Position numbers and translations under genes: made by a program. Shown here one piece after another: positions 1 to 9,285 of a stretch of 64,000 bases of DNA. The stretch spans positions 62,001 through 126,000 of the forward strand of contig NZ_PHQQ01000007.1 of the NCBI RefSeq assembly GCF_002909235.1, given 5' to 3'. Within the stretch, counting starts at the first letter, position 1. Every line of letters starts with the position of its first letter. Below the pieces are notes generated by a model. It had not been told where the DNA came from and made no database searches. It saw only the letters and a list, made by a program, of their open reading frames with translations. The DNA comes from Arenibacter catalasegens (lineage in GTDB: Bacteria; Bacteroidota; Bacteroidia; Flavobacteriales; Flavobacteriaceae).

Positions 1-401
1 GTTCCTCTGGACCTGGAGGTCAATCGGTGAACACAACTTATAGCGCCGTACGTTTAACCCACTTACCTACAGGCTTGGTGGCCCAGTGCCAAGATCAGAA
101 ATCACAGCACAAAAACAAGGAAAAGGCATTCAAGGTGTTGCGCTCGCGTTTGTATGATATGGAACTGGCAAAAAAGCAGGAGGAAGATTCTGCCAAGAGA
201 AATTCCCAAGTGAGCAGTGGTGACCGTTCCGCTAAAATTAGAACCTATAATTATCCACAAGGCAGGGTAACCGACCATAGAATCGGTTTAACTCTTTATG
301 ACTTGCAAAACATTATTAATGGGGATATTCAACGTATCATAGACGAACTAAGTTTAGTCGAGAATACGGAGAAATTAAAAGAAGCCTCTGAGATTTTTTA
401 A
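1..401 (+). CDS. prfA: Peptide chain release factor 1, C-terminal part (5' end outside window)
   Basis: Class I release factor that reads UAA and UAG in the ribosomal A site and triggers peptide release through its GGQ loop. The reading frame is open from base 3, and the first codons read [20 protein letters not shown], which contains the catalytic GGQ. The downstream RSRLYDME and [16 protein letters not shown] segments are typical of domains 3 and 4. The GTG at base 27 is an internal Val codon, not a start, so the gene begins upstream of the window. pyrF follows after 5 bases, which suggests cotranscription. RF1 is preferred over RF2 from the C-terminal sequence pattern; the PxT/SPF anticodon region is not visible. 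Confidence 0.93.
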   Translation, partial: SSGPGGQSVNTTYSAVRLTHLPTGLVAQCQDQKSQHKNKEKAFKVLRSRLYDMELAKKQEEDSAKRNSQVSSGDRSAKIRTYNYPQGRVTDHRIGLTLYDLQNIINGDIQRIIDELSLVENTEKLKEASEIF

Positions 402-406
402 TTCCT

Positions 407-1225
407 ATGACCACTCAGTTTTTAGTTGAACAGATCCGAAAAAAGGAATCCTTTCTTTGTATAGGATTGGATACAGACTTGGATAAAATTCCAAAGCACT
501 TACTAAATGAGAATGATCCCATTTTTGCATTTAATAAGGGCATTATAGATGCCACACACCATTTGTGTGTTGCCTACAAACCCAATATTGCCTTTTATGA
601 GGCATACGGAATAAAAGGTTGGCAGGCTTTGGAAAAAACGATTAACTATTTAAATAGCAATTATCCTGAAATATTTACTATTGCGGATGCCAAACGCGGC
701 GATATAGGCAATACTTCCTCGAGATATGCCAAGGCATTTTTTGAAGATCTGGGCTTTGACTCGATTACCATTGCACCATATATGGGAAGAGATTCTGTGG
801 AGCCGTTTTTAACTTTTAAGGATAAGCATACTATACTATTGGCACTTACTTCCAATATGGGGGCATTTGATTTTCAGACGAAGATAGTAGAGGGTCAGGA
901 GCTGTATAAGGAGGTTTTGGAAATTTCAAAAACCTATGCAAATTCAGGAAATTTAATGTATGTCGTAGGAGCAACAAAAGCTACTTTTTTGACTGAAATA
1001 AGAAAAATTGTCCCTGAGAGTTTTTTGCTGGTACCAGGGGTAGGGGCACAGGGCGGCAGTTTATCCGAAGTCTGTAAATATGGTATGAACGATAATGTGG
1101 GACTTTTGGTGAATTCCTCAAGAGGAATTATTTACGCCTCGGACCAAAAAGATTTTGCGCAGGTATCGGCTGAAAAGGCTAGAGAACTGCAATTGGAAAT
1201 GAGTTTGGAGCTAAAAAAACGCTAA
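407..1225 (+). CDS. pyrF: Orotidine 5'-phosphate decarboxylase
   Basis: Converts OMP to UMP, the last step of de novo pyrimidine synthesis, in the cytoplasm. The 272-residue length and the sequence fit the longer type-2 PyrF subfamily common in Bacteroidota. The catalytic Asp-Lys motif is [10 protein letters not shown] at about residues 94-103. The N-terminal [14 protein letters not shown] and the phosphate-binding [10 protein letters not shown] near residue 210 are also family features. It sits 5 bases after prfA on the same strand, and the ATG start fits that spacing. Nothing looks degraded. Confidence 0.96.
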   Translation: MTTQFLVEQIRKKESFLCIGLDTDLDKIPKHLLNENDPIFAFNKGIIDATHHLCVAYKPNIAFYEAYGIKGWQALEKTINYLNSNYPEIFTIADAKRGDIGNTSSRYAKAFFEDLGFDSITIAPYMGRDSVEPFLTFKDKHTILLALTSNMGAFDFQTKIVEGQELYKEVLEISKTYANSGNLMYVVGATKATFLTEIRKIVPESFLLVPGVGAQGGSLSEVCKYGMNDNVGLLVNSSRGIIYASDQKDFAQVSAEKARELQLEMSLELKKR

Positions 1226-1230
1226 AGCTT

Positions 1231-1428
1231 TTATTGAACCAAGTTTTGGATTATTTTTTGGATTTTCATGGCTTTCAATTCAAAAAACTCAGCAAGTTTT
1301 AAATCTGAATGTTTAATACTTGAAGCCTTATCCATGAAATTTTGATACTGGTACTCCAATAAGTTAATTTCATGGGTACCGTTCTCCATAGGTGTAACTG
1401 AGCCGACTTTGCAATATTGATTTTCCAT
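1231..1428 (-). CDS. Small conserved hypothetical protein
   Basis: A 65-residue protein beginning MENQYCKVGSVTPMENGTHE. The frame stays open to 1461, but the extra 11 residues (MFLFIFVKKIF) look like translated AT-rich leader, so the internal ATG at 1428 is preferred. It is mostly helical and charged, with no signal peptide or membrane segment. It converges on pyrF, with 5 bases between the two stop codons. I do not recognise a named domain. Function unknown. Confidence 0.55.
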   Translation of the reverse strand: MENQYCKVGSVTPMENGTHEINLLEYQYQNFMDKASSIKHSDLKLAEFFELKAMKIQKIIQNLVQ

Positions 1429-1612
1429 AAATATTTTTTTAACAAATATAAATAGAAACAAGGTTCAAACAGACTCTGTTAGGGGGTATTGGTCTAATAA
1501 TCAGGTAATTTATCTATTTTTTAACCTAGCGGTAATGTCAGTGGTATAATTTGATATTTTTGAACCTTATCACGGCTATTATATTTAATGCTACTTTTAT
1601 AAAAAATGCATA

Positions 1613-2392
1613 TTGATCAGTTATAATACACATATTCATAATACTTCCATTAAATGGGTGACTTTTGTACACGGTGCGGGAGGTAGCTCCACTATTTGGT
1701 ATAAGCAGCTCAGGGAATTTAAAAAACATTTTAATGTACTTCTTTTAGATCTTAGGGGGCATGGAAACTCCAAGCCTAATCTTAAGGACGCCTTTAAGGA
1801 TAAGTATACATTTGATAATATAACCGAGGATATATTGGAGGTTATCAATTACGAAAAAATTGAAAGATCTCATTTTATAGGGATTTCTCTGGGTACCATT
1901 CTAATTCGAAATTTGGCCGAAAAGCATCCACATAGGGTGGAAAGCATGATTATGGGCGGGGCTATTATGAAATTGAATCTAAGGTCCCAGATATTGATGA
2001 AGCTCGGTGTTATATTAAAATCAATAGTTCCTTATTTATGGCTGTATAAATTTTTTGCATTTGTGATTATGCCAAATAAGAATCATAAGGAGTCCCGTTT
2101 GCTTTTTGTTAGAGAAGCCAAGAAATTATACCAAAAGGAATTCATACGCTGGTTTAAATTAACATCGGAAATTAATCCTTTACTCCATTTTTTCAGAACG
2201 GTTGATATTAAAATCCCAACACTCTATGTGATGGGTGCCGAGGATTATTTGTTTTTACCTACCATTAAACAAATTGTTCAGGATCATAAAAGTTCAGAGT
2301 TGATTGTAGTCCAAAACTGTGGGCATGTGGTGAATGTAGAGCAACCACAATTTTTTAATGATACGGTAATAGAATATCTATTAGTGAAATAG
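1613..2392 (+). CDS. Alpha/beta hydrolase
   Basis: Cytoplasmic alpha/beta-hydrolase fold protein of 259 residues; substrate unknown. The oxyanion-hole motif HGAGGS is at residues 20-25, the nucleophile elbow GISLGT places Ser92, the acid is probably Asp211 in GAEDYLF, and the base is His238 in NCGHVVNVEQP. The start is a TTG at 1613; the ATGs at 1588 and 1606 are out of frame, and the one at 1606 runs into a stop after six codons. The gene stands alone, with a strong hairpin about 100 bases downstream. Esterase or C-C hydrolase activity is possible, but nothing nearby identifies a pathway. Confidence 0.85.
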   Translation: MISYNTHIHNTSIKWVTFVHGAGGSSTIWYKQLREFKKHFNVLLLDLRGHGNSKPNLKDAFKDKYTFDNITEDILEVINYEKIERSHFIGISLGTILIRNLAEKHPHRVESMIMGGAIMKLNLRSQILMKLGVILKSIVPYLWLYKFFAFVIMPNKNHKESRLLFVREAKKLYQKEFIRWFKLTSEINPLLHFFRTVDIKIPTLYVMGAEDYLFLPTIKQIVQDHKSSELIVVQNCGHVVNVEQPQFFNDTVIEYLLVK

Positions 2393-2488
2393 TCCATAGA
2401 CCTTTCTCAGGATATTTTATGAAATTGGGTCCATCTTAACGGTCGCAATTATAGCAATACTTCGTGATAATAAATTAACACTAGGTCA

Positions 2489-2520
2489 TAAAAAAAACCG
2501 GTGCTCCCACCGGTTTTAAA
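2489..2520. terminator. Bidirectional stem-loop terminator
   Basis: An AAAACCGGTG stem, a short CTCC loop and the CACCGGTTTT complement, flanked by A and T runs. It lies between the hydrolase gene on the plus strand and the DUF4197 gene on the minus strand and could end both transcripts. Confidence 0.75.
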
Positions 2521-2665
2521 CTAACTAACTCAAAAAATACTAACTCAAACTTTTATTTTATAGTTGTATTGCCATTTTGGCAATTAATAGGCTGTAGCGT
2601 ATACTTGTAATTGTAACGGATAGAAATTAGATTTATTGTGCAAATTTCATATAAATTTTAAACCT

Positions 2666-3367
2666 TTAATCCTGCATGGCAAAAACCTTTTTTAATACAG
2701 TTGTGGTTCTAGAAGATACCTTGGTTCTAATTTCTTTTTCTTCCACGGCAATCATCGTAAATACACCTTTCAAAGCTTCTTGGGTAACATAATCCGTTAG
2801 GTCCGGATTTACATTATTGGTAAGGGGTATGTTGTTGTATCTCGTGATAAGATTATTCCATATTTTATCTGCCCCCACTTTTTCAAAGGAAGTTTTAATA
2901 ACTGGATTAAACTTATTGTAGAGTTCTGTTTGTGTAGTATTGGTAAGGTAGACAGTAGCTGCATTGTCCGATCCCAATAGAATATTTTTAGCGTCGTTAA
3001 AGTTGATTCCTTTAACGGCGTTCACAAATATGGGAGTTGCTTCTTTAACGGCATCCTCAGCTGCCCTGTTCAGAATTTTAAGTCCTTCATCGGCTAAATT
3101 GGACAAACCTATATCCCTTAGGGTCTTGTCTACTTTTTGCAGTTCCTCCGGGAGTATAATTTTTACAAGTTCGTTATTTAAAAACCCATCGGTTTGGGTT
3201 AGTTTACTTACTTGTTTATCAATGCCCATAGTAAGGGCCTCTCTAAGTCCATTTGCAATTTCGTCATTGCCGATGGCGCCTCCTTGTGGTAATTGATTCA
3301 CCACCTGTTGTAATTCTGAACAACCTAAAAATTGGAATAGGATTACGGCTAATAATATTTTTTTCAT
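2666..3367 (-). CDS. DUF4197 family lipoprotein
   Basis: Predicted envelope lipoprotein of 233 residues. The N-terminus MKKILLAVILFQFLGCSELQ carries a lipobox (FLGC), so Cys16 would be lipidated after cleavage. The body matches the DUF4197 pattern: an ALTMGIDKQVSKLT segment, the ILPEELQKVDKTLRDIGL block, and the C-terminal VTQEALKGVFTMIAVEEKEIR. The family is widespread in Bacteroidota and Proteobacteria, and its function is unknown. It is monocistronic, with the shared terminator downstream. Confidence 0.85.
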   Translation of the reverse strand: MKKILLAVILFQFLGCSELQQVVNQLPQGGAIGNDEIANGLREALTMGIDKQVSKLTQTDGFLNNELVKIILPEELQKVDKTLRDIGLSNLADEGLKILNRAAEDAVKEATPIFVNAVKGINFNDAKNILLGSDNAATVYLTNTTQTELYNKFNPVIKTSFEKVGADKIWNNLITRYNNIPLTNNVNPDLTDYVTQEALKGVFTMIAVEEKEIRTKVSSRTTTVLKKVFAMQD

Positions 3368-3422
3368 TTCTAAATTTTAATGTTATTACTATAACTTAAG
3401 CTATTGGGATTTAGTACATGGA

Positions 3423-4274
3423 TTACGAGAAAATTACCGTCTTGTTATTATAGACCATGGTTTTTCTTCTAATATGAAGTTTTACGGCTCTGGAAAGAAC
3501 AATTTTCTCCAAATCTCGCCCCTTGGTTATAAAGTCACTAATGCTATGTGCGTGGGTTACAGTAGTAACATCCTGCTCTATTATAGGACCAGCATCCAGT
3601 TCCTCGGTAACATAATGGCTTGTGGCCCCAATAATTTTAACCCCTCTTTCAAAGGCAGCGTGGTAAGGCTTAGCGCCAGCGAATGCAGGAAGAAACGAAT
3701 GGTGTATGTTAATAATTTTATTGGGATACTGGTCAATGACTTTGCCACTCACTATTTGCATATATCGGGCCAATACAATAAAATCTATTTGGTACTCCTT
3801 TAAAAGGGCCAATTGACGGTTTTCCGCTTCACTTTTTGTGCTTTTTGTTATCGGAATATGGAAAAAAGGAATTTCGAATTGTTTGGCTACATATTCTAAT
3901 TCACTGTGATTGCTAAGGATAAAGGGTATCTCAACCTCCAATTCGCCTATATTGTATCTGCTTAATAAATCATATAAACAATGATTGTATTTAGAAACGA
4001 ATAGGGCCATTTTTGGTTTAAAGGATCCCAAATGCAAACTCCACTCCATTTGGTAGGGTTGGGCCAATTCGCTTTCAAATTCTTGTTTCAAATTCTTCAC
4101 TGCCGGAATGTTCTTTTCAAAATCACTTTCCAGTCTCATGAAAAACACACCAGCTTCTTTATCTACGTGTTGATCAATGTAAATTATATTGCCGCCTTTT
4201 TTATGTATAAATCCAGTTACGGTACTTATTATTCCAGATTGGTCTGGGCAATTAATGAGGATGGTTGTCTTCAA
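3423..4274 (-). CDS. purU: Formyltetrahydrofolate deformylase
   Basis: Hydrolyses 10-formyl-THF to formate and THF, balancing one-carbon pools and supplying formate for PurT. An ACT domain covers about residues 1-80 (TTILINCPDQSGIISTVTGF). The formyltransferase-like catalytic domain follows, with INIHHSFLPAFAGAKPYHAA containing the catalytic Asn-His-His region and LDAGPIIEQD the essential Asp. The 283-residue length is normal for PurU. Two extra residues after the usual VFS-type end are unremarkable. It is transcribed alone; the next gene upstream is divergent icmF. Confidence 0.95.
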   Translation of the reverse strand: MKTTILINCPDQSGIISTVTGFIHKKGGNIIYIDQHVDKEAGVFFMRLESDFEKNIPAVKNLKQEFESELAQPYQMEWSLHLGSFKPKMALFVSKYNHCLYDLLSRYNIGELEVEIPFILSNHSELEYVAKQFEIPFFHIPITKSTKSEAENRQLALLKEYQIDFIVLARYMQIVSGKVIDQYPNKIINIHHSFLPAFAGAKPYHAAFERGVKIIGATSHYVTEELDAGPIIEQDVTTVTHAHSISDFITKGRDLEKIVLSRAVKLHIRRKTMVYNNKTVIFS

Positions 4275-4465
4275 AGTATACTTGTTTTAAGCTGTAAAAT
4301 TAGGATTTTAGGAATGAAGTACTCTTACTAGGGACTATTTTTATAATATTCTAATTTTATGACTGTATATTTTGCGATTTCGCTAAATTGCACCCAAATA
4401 ATTGTCTTTTATTTGACTTTTAAAATGTGGAAACCTAGGTATTTCAATATCTCCAATAACAGCAG

Positions 4466-4482
4466 TGCGGAACTACTCCGCA
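4466..4482 (+). promoter_or_regulatory. Small hairpin in the icmF leader
   Basis: TGCGGA, a 5-base loop and TCCGCA form a perfect 6-bp stem 48 bases before the icmF ATG. It could be part of the 5' UTR or an operator. No cobalamin riboswitch consensus was seen in this 255-base gap. Confidence 0.3.
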
Positions 4483-4529
4483 ATAGGTGATTTTAATGAG
4501 ATCAATTAAAGTGTAATAGTATTGTTAAT

Positions 4530-7500
4530 ATGAAGCAGCAGCTCCCGTATATTCCAAAAAATAAGGTTCGTATCGTCACCGCTGCATCCCTTTTTGATGG
4601 TCATGATGCTGCTATTAATATGATGCGACGCATTATTCAGTCCACAGGGGTGGAAGTTATTCATTTAGGTCATGATCGAAGTGTATGGGAGGTTGTGGAA
4701 TGTGCCATTCAGGAAGATGTGAATGCCATAGCCATAACTTCATATCAGGGAGGGCATAATGAGTATTTTAAATATATGTACGACCTTTTATTGGAGAGGG
4801 GTGCAGGCCACATTAAAATTTTTGGTGGGGGTGGAGGGGTAATCTTGCCCGAGGAAATTAAGGATTTAATGGATTACGGCGTAACCCGAATATATTCCCC
4901 AGATGCAGGTAGGACTATGGGGCTGCAGGGTATGATCAATGATCTGGTCCGGCAAAGCGATTTTCCTATTCCATCTTTCAAAGAGCCTAAGGGTAAAAAA
5001 ATTGGTCAATATTTAAAAGAAAGGAATGCGAATGCCATAGCTAGGCTCATAACTTTGGCCGAAAACAGGCACGAGGAATTTACAAAGATATTTTCGGGTT
5101 TAACACGCTCTAAAAGTACCGTGCCGGTACTTGGAGTTACAGGAACGGGAGGTGCTGGGAAGTCTAGTTTGGTAGATGAATTGGTCCGAAGGTTTTTAGT
5201 GGACTTTCAAAGTAAATCTATTGGAATAATTTCCGTGGACCCCTCAAAAAGAAAAACCGGTGGTGCCTTGTTGGGAGATCGTATTCGCATGAATGCTATT
5301 AACGATTCCCGAGTCTATATGCGTTCATTGGCTACCCGGCAATCCAATTTGGCGTTATCCCAACATGTTGATGAGGCAATTCAAGTACTAAAAGCTGCGG
5401 AATTCGACTTAATTATTTTGGAAACTTCGGGAATAGGACAATCGGATACCGAGATAATAGAACACTGTGATGTTTCTCTCTACGTCATGACGCCCGAATT
5501 TGGTGCGGCAACACAGTTGGAGAAAATAGATATGTTGGATTTTGCAGATATAGTGGCCATTAACAAGTTCGATAAAAGAGGGGCTCTTGATGCACTTCGG
5601 GATGTGAAAAAACAATATGTGCGTAATCATGGACTTTGGGAGGCTGATCCAGATGAGCTACCTATTTTCGGTACCGTGGCCTCACAGTTTAATGATCCAG
5701 GAATGAATCGTTTGTATAAGTCGGTCATGGACAAGTTGGTTACAAAAACCGGAACGGCTTTCAATTCTCAATTCGAAATTACCATTACCGATGCACAAAA
5801 GATTTTTATAATACCTCCTTCCCGAACTCGTTACCTATCGGAAATAGCCGAAAACAATAGGTCTTTTGATAAAAGGGCCCGTTCTCAAGCGGACCTGGCC
5901 CAAAGATTATATGGTATTTTTATTACTATTAAATCTATTTCTGGAGTAGACACCAATATAGATTTTAATTCATTTCTGAAGAAAAGCGGGTTAGATATCG
6001 ACGGAATACTAAAGTTGTCCGTGCCTGAGGATAAAAAACTGTTATTGGAGCTATTGTCGAAGGAATTCGACCATATAAAAATGAATTTGGATCGCAATAA
6101 CTGGGAACTTATCTTGAATTGGGAAAACAGGGTTCAACAGTACGGATTGCCAGTCTTCAAATTCAACGTAAGGGGAAAGGAAATTAAAATTGAAACACAT
6201 ACAAAATCCTTAGCCCACACGAAAATTCCTAAAATAGCGCTTCCAAAATATCAGGCTTGGGGAGACATTCTAAGCTGGATTCTTCAGGAAAACACGCCAG
6301 GTGAGTTTCCTTATACTGCTGGACTTTATCCATTTAAGCGAACAGAGGAAGATCCAGCCCGGATGTTTGCCGGAGAGGGTGGTCCGGAACGTACAAATAG
6401 GCGATTCCATTATGTTAGCTTGGGGTTATCGGCCAAGCGATTATCAACAGCCTTTGATTCGGTAACCCTTTATGGCCATGATCCTGATAACAGGCCGGAT
6501 ATCTATGGCAAAATAGGCAATGCGGGCGTTTCTGTTTGTTGTTTGGACGACGCGAAGAAATTGTATTCCGGTTTCGATCTGTGTAGTCCCACAACCTCTG
6601 TGAGTATGACCATTAATGGTCCTGCACCTATGTTGTTGGGGTATTTTTTGAATGCAGCTATTGATCAAAATTGTGAGAAGTATATTATTAAAAATGGATT
6701 GGAAAAAGAGGTTGAAAATAAAATAGCGACAATTTATAAGGGCCAGGGCCTGATGAGACCTAAATATATAGGTGGGCTGCCCGAGGGCAATAATGGTCTA
6801 GGGCTAATGCTTTTAGGAATTACTGGAGATCAAATCTTGCCCAGTGATGTATATGCGGAAATTAAAAAGAAAACACTGAATAAGGTAAGGGGTACTGTGC
6901 AAGCAGATATCTTAAAGGAGGATCAGGCTCAAAATACCTGTATTTTTTCTACGGAATTTGCCCTGCGTCTAATGGGTGATGTTCAGGATTACTTTATAAA
7001 GAACGACGTCCGTAATTTTTATTCGGTTTCTATTTCAGGTTATCACATTGCAGAGGCAGGAGCCAACCCTATTACTCAATTAGCCTTTACGCTTTCTAAC
7101 GGTTTTACTTATGTGGAGTATTATTTAAGCCGTGGGATGGATATCAATAAATTTGGTCCTAATCTGTCTTTTTTCTTTTCCAATGGGACTGATCCCGAAT
7201 ATGCGGTGATAGGGAGGGTTGCCCGTAGGATTTGGGCAAAAGCTATGAATTTTAAATACGATGCCGGTCCAAGGGCACAGATGTTAAAGTATCATATTCA
7301 AACTTCGGGCCGCAGCTTGCATGCCCAGGAAATTGATTTTAACGACATCCGAACTACTTTACAAGCGCTCTACGCTATCTATGATAATTGTAATTCTTTA
7401 CATACCAACGCTTATGATGAGGCAATAACCACCCCCACAGAGGAGTCGGTTCGTAGGGCCATGGCCATTCAATTAATAATAAACAAGGAATTGGGCCTCA

Positions 7501-7988
7501 CTAAAAATGAAAATCCATTACAGGGGTCATTTATAATAGAAGAATTGACAGACTTGGTAGAGGAGGCCGTATTGTTGGAATTTGACCGTATTACGGAACG
7601 TGGGGGAGTTCTTGGGGCCATGGAAACAATGTATCAGAGGTCTAAGATTCAGGAGGAGAGCCTATATTATGAAACGCTAAAGCACAATGGGGACTTACCT
7701 ATTATTGGGGTCAATACGTTTTTAAACTCCAAAGGTTCACCTACAATTTTGCCGGCAGAGGTTATCCGGGCCACAGAGGCTGAAAAACAGGCTCAAATTG
7801 ATACATTGGAAAAATTACACACTAGAATGGGCGATTCGGCAAGGCAACAATTAGAGGATTTGAAGTTGGCAGTCATTAAAGGTGATAATATTTTTGAAAG
7901 ACTAATGGAGGTTACAAAGTTCTGTTCCTTAGGACAAATTACCAAAGCATTATTTGGAGTAGGAGGGCAGTATAGGAGGAATATGTAA
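4530..7988 (+). CDS. icmF: Fused isobutyryl-CoA mutase IcmF
   Basis: An adenosylcobalamin-dependent enzyme that interconverts isobutyryl-CoA and n-butyryl-CoA, with its own G-protein chaperone built in. Domain order in the 1152 residues is diagnostic: an N-terminal B12-binding domain ([10 protein letters not shown], ligand His25), a MeaB-type GTPase with P-loop GTGGAGKSS from Gly205, a linker, then the TIM-barrel mutase from about residue 560. Phe613 in RMFAGEG sits where methylmalonyl-CoA mutases usually carry Tyr, which favours isobutyryl-CoA. All domains look intact. A divergent four-helix protein and an Lrp regulator lie downstream. Some IcmF proteins also act on isovaleryl-CoA, so substrate is family-level inference. 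Confidence 0.95.
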   Translation: MKQQLPYIPKNKVRIVTAASLFDGHDAAINMMRRIIQSTGVEVIHLGHDRSVWEVVECAIQEDVNAIAITSYQGGHNEYFKYMYDLLLERGAGHIKIFGGGGGVILPEEIKDLMDYGVTRIYSPDAGRTMGLQGMINDLVRQSDFPIPSFKEPKGKKIGQYLKERNANAIARLITLAENRHEEFTKIFSGLTRSKSTVPVLGVTGTGGAGKSSLVDELVRRFLVDFQSKSIGIISVDPSKRKTGGALLGDRIRMNAINDSRVYMRSLATRQSNLALSQHVDEAIQVLKAAEFDLIILETSGIGQSDTEIIEHCDVSLYVMTPEFGAATQLEKIDMLDFADIVAINKFDKRGALDALRDVKKQYVRNHGLWEADPDELPIFGTVASQFNDPGMNRLYKSVMDKLVTKTGTAFNSQFEITITDAQKIFIIPPSRTRYLSEIAENNRSFDKRARSQADLAQRLYGIFITIKSISGVDTNIDFNSFLKKSGLDIDGILKLSVPEDKKLLLELLSKEFDHIKMNLDRNNWELILNWENRVQQYGLPVFKFNVRGKEIKIETHTKSLAHTKIPKIALPKYQAWGDILSWILQENTPGEFPYTAGLYPFKRTEEDPARMFAGEGGPERTNRRFHYVSLGLSAKRLSTAFDSVTLYGHDPDNRPDIYGKIGNAGVSVCCLDDAKKLYSGFDLCSPTTSVSMTINGPAPMLLGYFLNAAIDQNCEKYIIKNGLEKEVENKIATIYKGQGLMRPKYIGGLPEGNNGLGLMLLGITGDQILPSDVYAEIKKKTLNKVRGTVQADILKEDQAQNTCIFSTEFALRLMGDVQDYFIKNDVRNFYSVSISGYHIAEAGANPITQLAFTLSNGFTYVEYYLSRGMDINKFGPNLSFFFSNGTDPEYAVIGRVARRIWAKAMNFKYDAGPRAQMLKYHIQTSGRSLHAQEIDFNDIRTTLQALYAIYDNCNSLHTNAYDEAITTPTEESVRRAMAIQLIINKELGLTKNENPLQGSFIIEELTDLVEEAVLLEFDRITERGGVLGAMETMYQRSKIQEESLYYETLKHNGDLPIIGVNTFLNSKGSPTILPAEVIRATEAEKQAQIDTLEKLHTRMGDSARQQLEDLKLAVIKGDNIFERLMEVTKFCSLGQITKALFGVGGQYRRNM

Positions 7989-8100
7989 TGTAGATAAAGC
8001 ACTTAGACTACCTTAAGATTCAATTAGTTCCACTAATTGCTTTCAGTTTCCGAAACATCCTTAATTTATAGGTAATTAGGAGGTTGTAGTACTAATAACC

Positions 8101-8493
8101 CTAACTCCGAATGGATCGTCTCCAAACTTTGTACATTCTTCTGAAACTTTTTATTTCGCTTCTAAGAAGGTTTAAGTATTCCTTTTCTTTGACGCCATCT
8201 TTTTCTAAACCGGTACAATAAGAGTTTATGTTTCTAATTATAACATTGATGAAGGTGGCACTTCTCATTCTAGCTGCGTGACATTCAGAGCGCTCCGCTG
8301 CTGCTATTTGTTGAGGAATTAAAATGGAATCCGTTAAAAGGGAATCTACCATAATATCCCGTAGGCTGTTGGATTGATAAAGCTTTAGCAAATCCTTATT
8401 GTAAGATAGGTACGATGCAATTTCCCTGCTCATCTGTAAAAGATCCAAGGATTTGCGATAAATAGGAATCGTACTTAAGTTTTTATAGGGCAT
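8101..8493 (-). CDS. Conserved hypothetical, four-helix-bundle-like protein
   Basis: A 130-residue, strongly helical, basic protein without signal peptide. The start MPYKNLSTIPIYRKSLDLLQ and the end KEYLNLLRSEIKSFRRMYKV resemble Bacteroidota proteins of the 23S-rRNA intervening-sequence / four-helix-bundle type. That similarity is from memory of the pattern, not a search. Between the central helices is an ERSECHAARMRSAT stretch that looks different in composition and may be a short insertion. It is convergent with icmF and divergent from the Lrp-type regulator. Function unknown. Confidence 0.6.
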   Translation of the reverse strand: MPYKNLSTIPIYRKSLDLLQMSREIASYLSYNKDLLKLYQSNSLRDIMVDSLLTDSILIPQQIAAAERSECHAARMRSATFINVIIRNINSYCTGLEKDGVKEKEYLNLLRSEIKSFRRMYKVWRRSIRS

Positions 8494-8607
8494 TTTTTAT
8501 GGCAACTTTTGATATATAAAATTACGTAGAAATTAAGGAATATTAGTTTATATAATAAGGTAAAATTGTACATTAGCTATTGAAAGTTAATAATTTTAAT
8601 CATTTAC

Positions 8608-9063
8608 GTGTTGAATACAAAGATTGATGTCCTTAATTGGAAGATTTTAAAATTGCTACAGGAAAATGCCCGGGAATCTTTTGCGAATATTGGCAGGAAA
8701 GTAGGGTTAACTCCTCCTGCGGTTGCAGAAAGGGTGAAAAAAATGGAGGATTTGGGTGTTATTACAGGGTATAAAGCTGTGGTGTCCCATTCCCATACGG
8801 GATATCAATTAAAAGCTATAATTACGTTGCGTGCCTTTATGGGAAAATTACGACCATTTTTAGAAATTGTAAACACCTATGAGGAAGTCGTTAATTGTTA
8901 TCGGATTACAGGAAATGAAAATATTATTATGTTGGTGGTCCTAAAGGATCAATTTCATTTAGAAAAATTTATAGATAAGCTTATACAATATGGAGAGACC
9001 CGTACCCATATTATCTTGTCGGATGTAGTTTCTAACGCTCCCATTAGAAAGAGGGAGGTATAA
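8608..9063 (+). CDS. Lrp/AsnC family transcriptional regulator
   Basis: A feast/famine regulator of 151 residues. An N-terminal winged helix-turn-helix covers about residues 4-60 (WKILKLLQENARESFANIGR, then VGLTPPAVAERVKKME), followed by the RAM/AsnC effector domain (VVNCYRITGNENIIMLVVL). It probably binds DNA as a dimer or higher oligomer and senses an amino acid or related metabolite. The start is GTG at 8608, or TTG at 8611. Because icmF belongs to branched-chain metabolism, regulation of icmF is a reasonable but unproven idea. Confidence 0.9.
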   Translation: MLNTKIDVLNWKILKLLQENARESFANIGRKVGLTPPAVAERVKKMEDLGVITGYKAVVSHSHTGYQLKAIITLRAFMGKLRPFLEIVNTYEEVVNCYRITGNENIIMLVVLKDQFHLEKFIDKLIQYGETRTHIILSDVVSNAPIRKREV

Positions 9064-9104
9064 GTGCGATGTTAAATTGATTTTGCAAACGGAATTTTCA
9101 ATTA

Positions 9105-9122
9105 AAAGAGGTTAACCTCTTT
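9105..9122. repeat. 18-bp perfect palindrome
   Basis: AAAGAGGTTAACCTCTTT, 42 bases after the Lrp-type regulator stop codon. There is no loop and no following T-run, so it is more like a dimeric protein site than a terminator. Confidence 0.4.
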
Positions 9123-9285
9123 GGTGCTAATGTATTTATTATTTAATTTAATGTATTATAAAGGGCTAGTTAAAAAGTTGGCCGTGTTTAACTTTGCTTA
9201 AACTATAGTTTTCCGAATCTCTGAGATATCTTAGAATGAAGGAAAGGAGTATTAATTTGGCTAGATATTTGATGACAATAAGTCT

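Noticed and set aside
1538-1729. 63-residue minus-strand frame
   Set aside because: Antisense to the alpha/beta hydrolase start; no recognisable composition.
4275-4529. Possible cobalamin riboswitch ahead of icmF
   Set aside because: No B12-box-like GCCACTG and no long paired structure; only a 6-bp hairpin.
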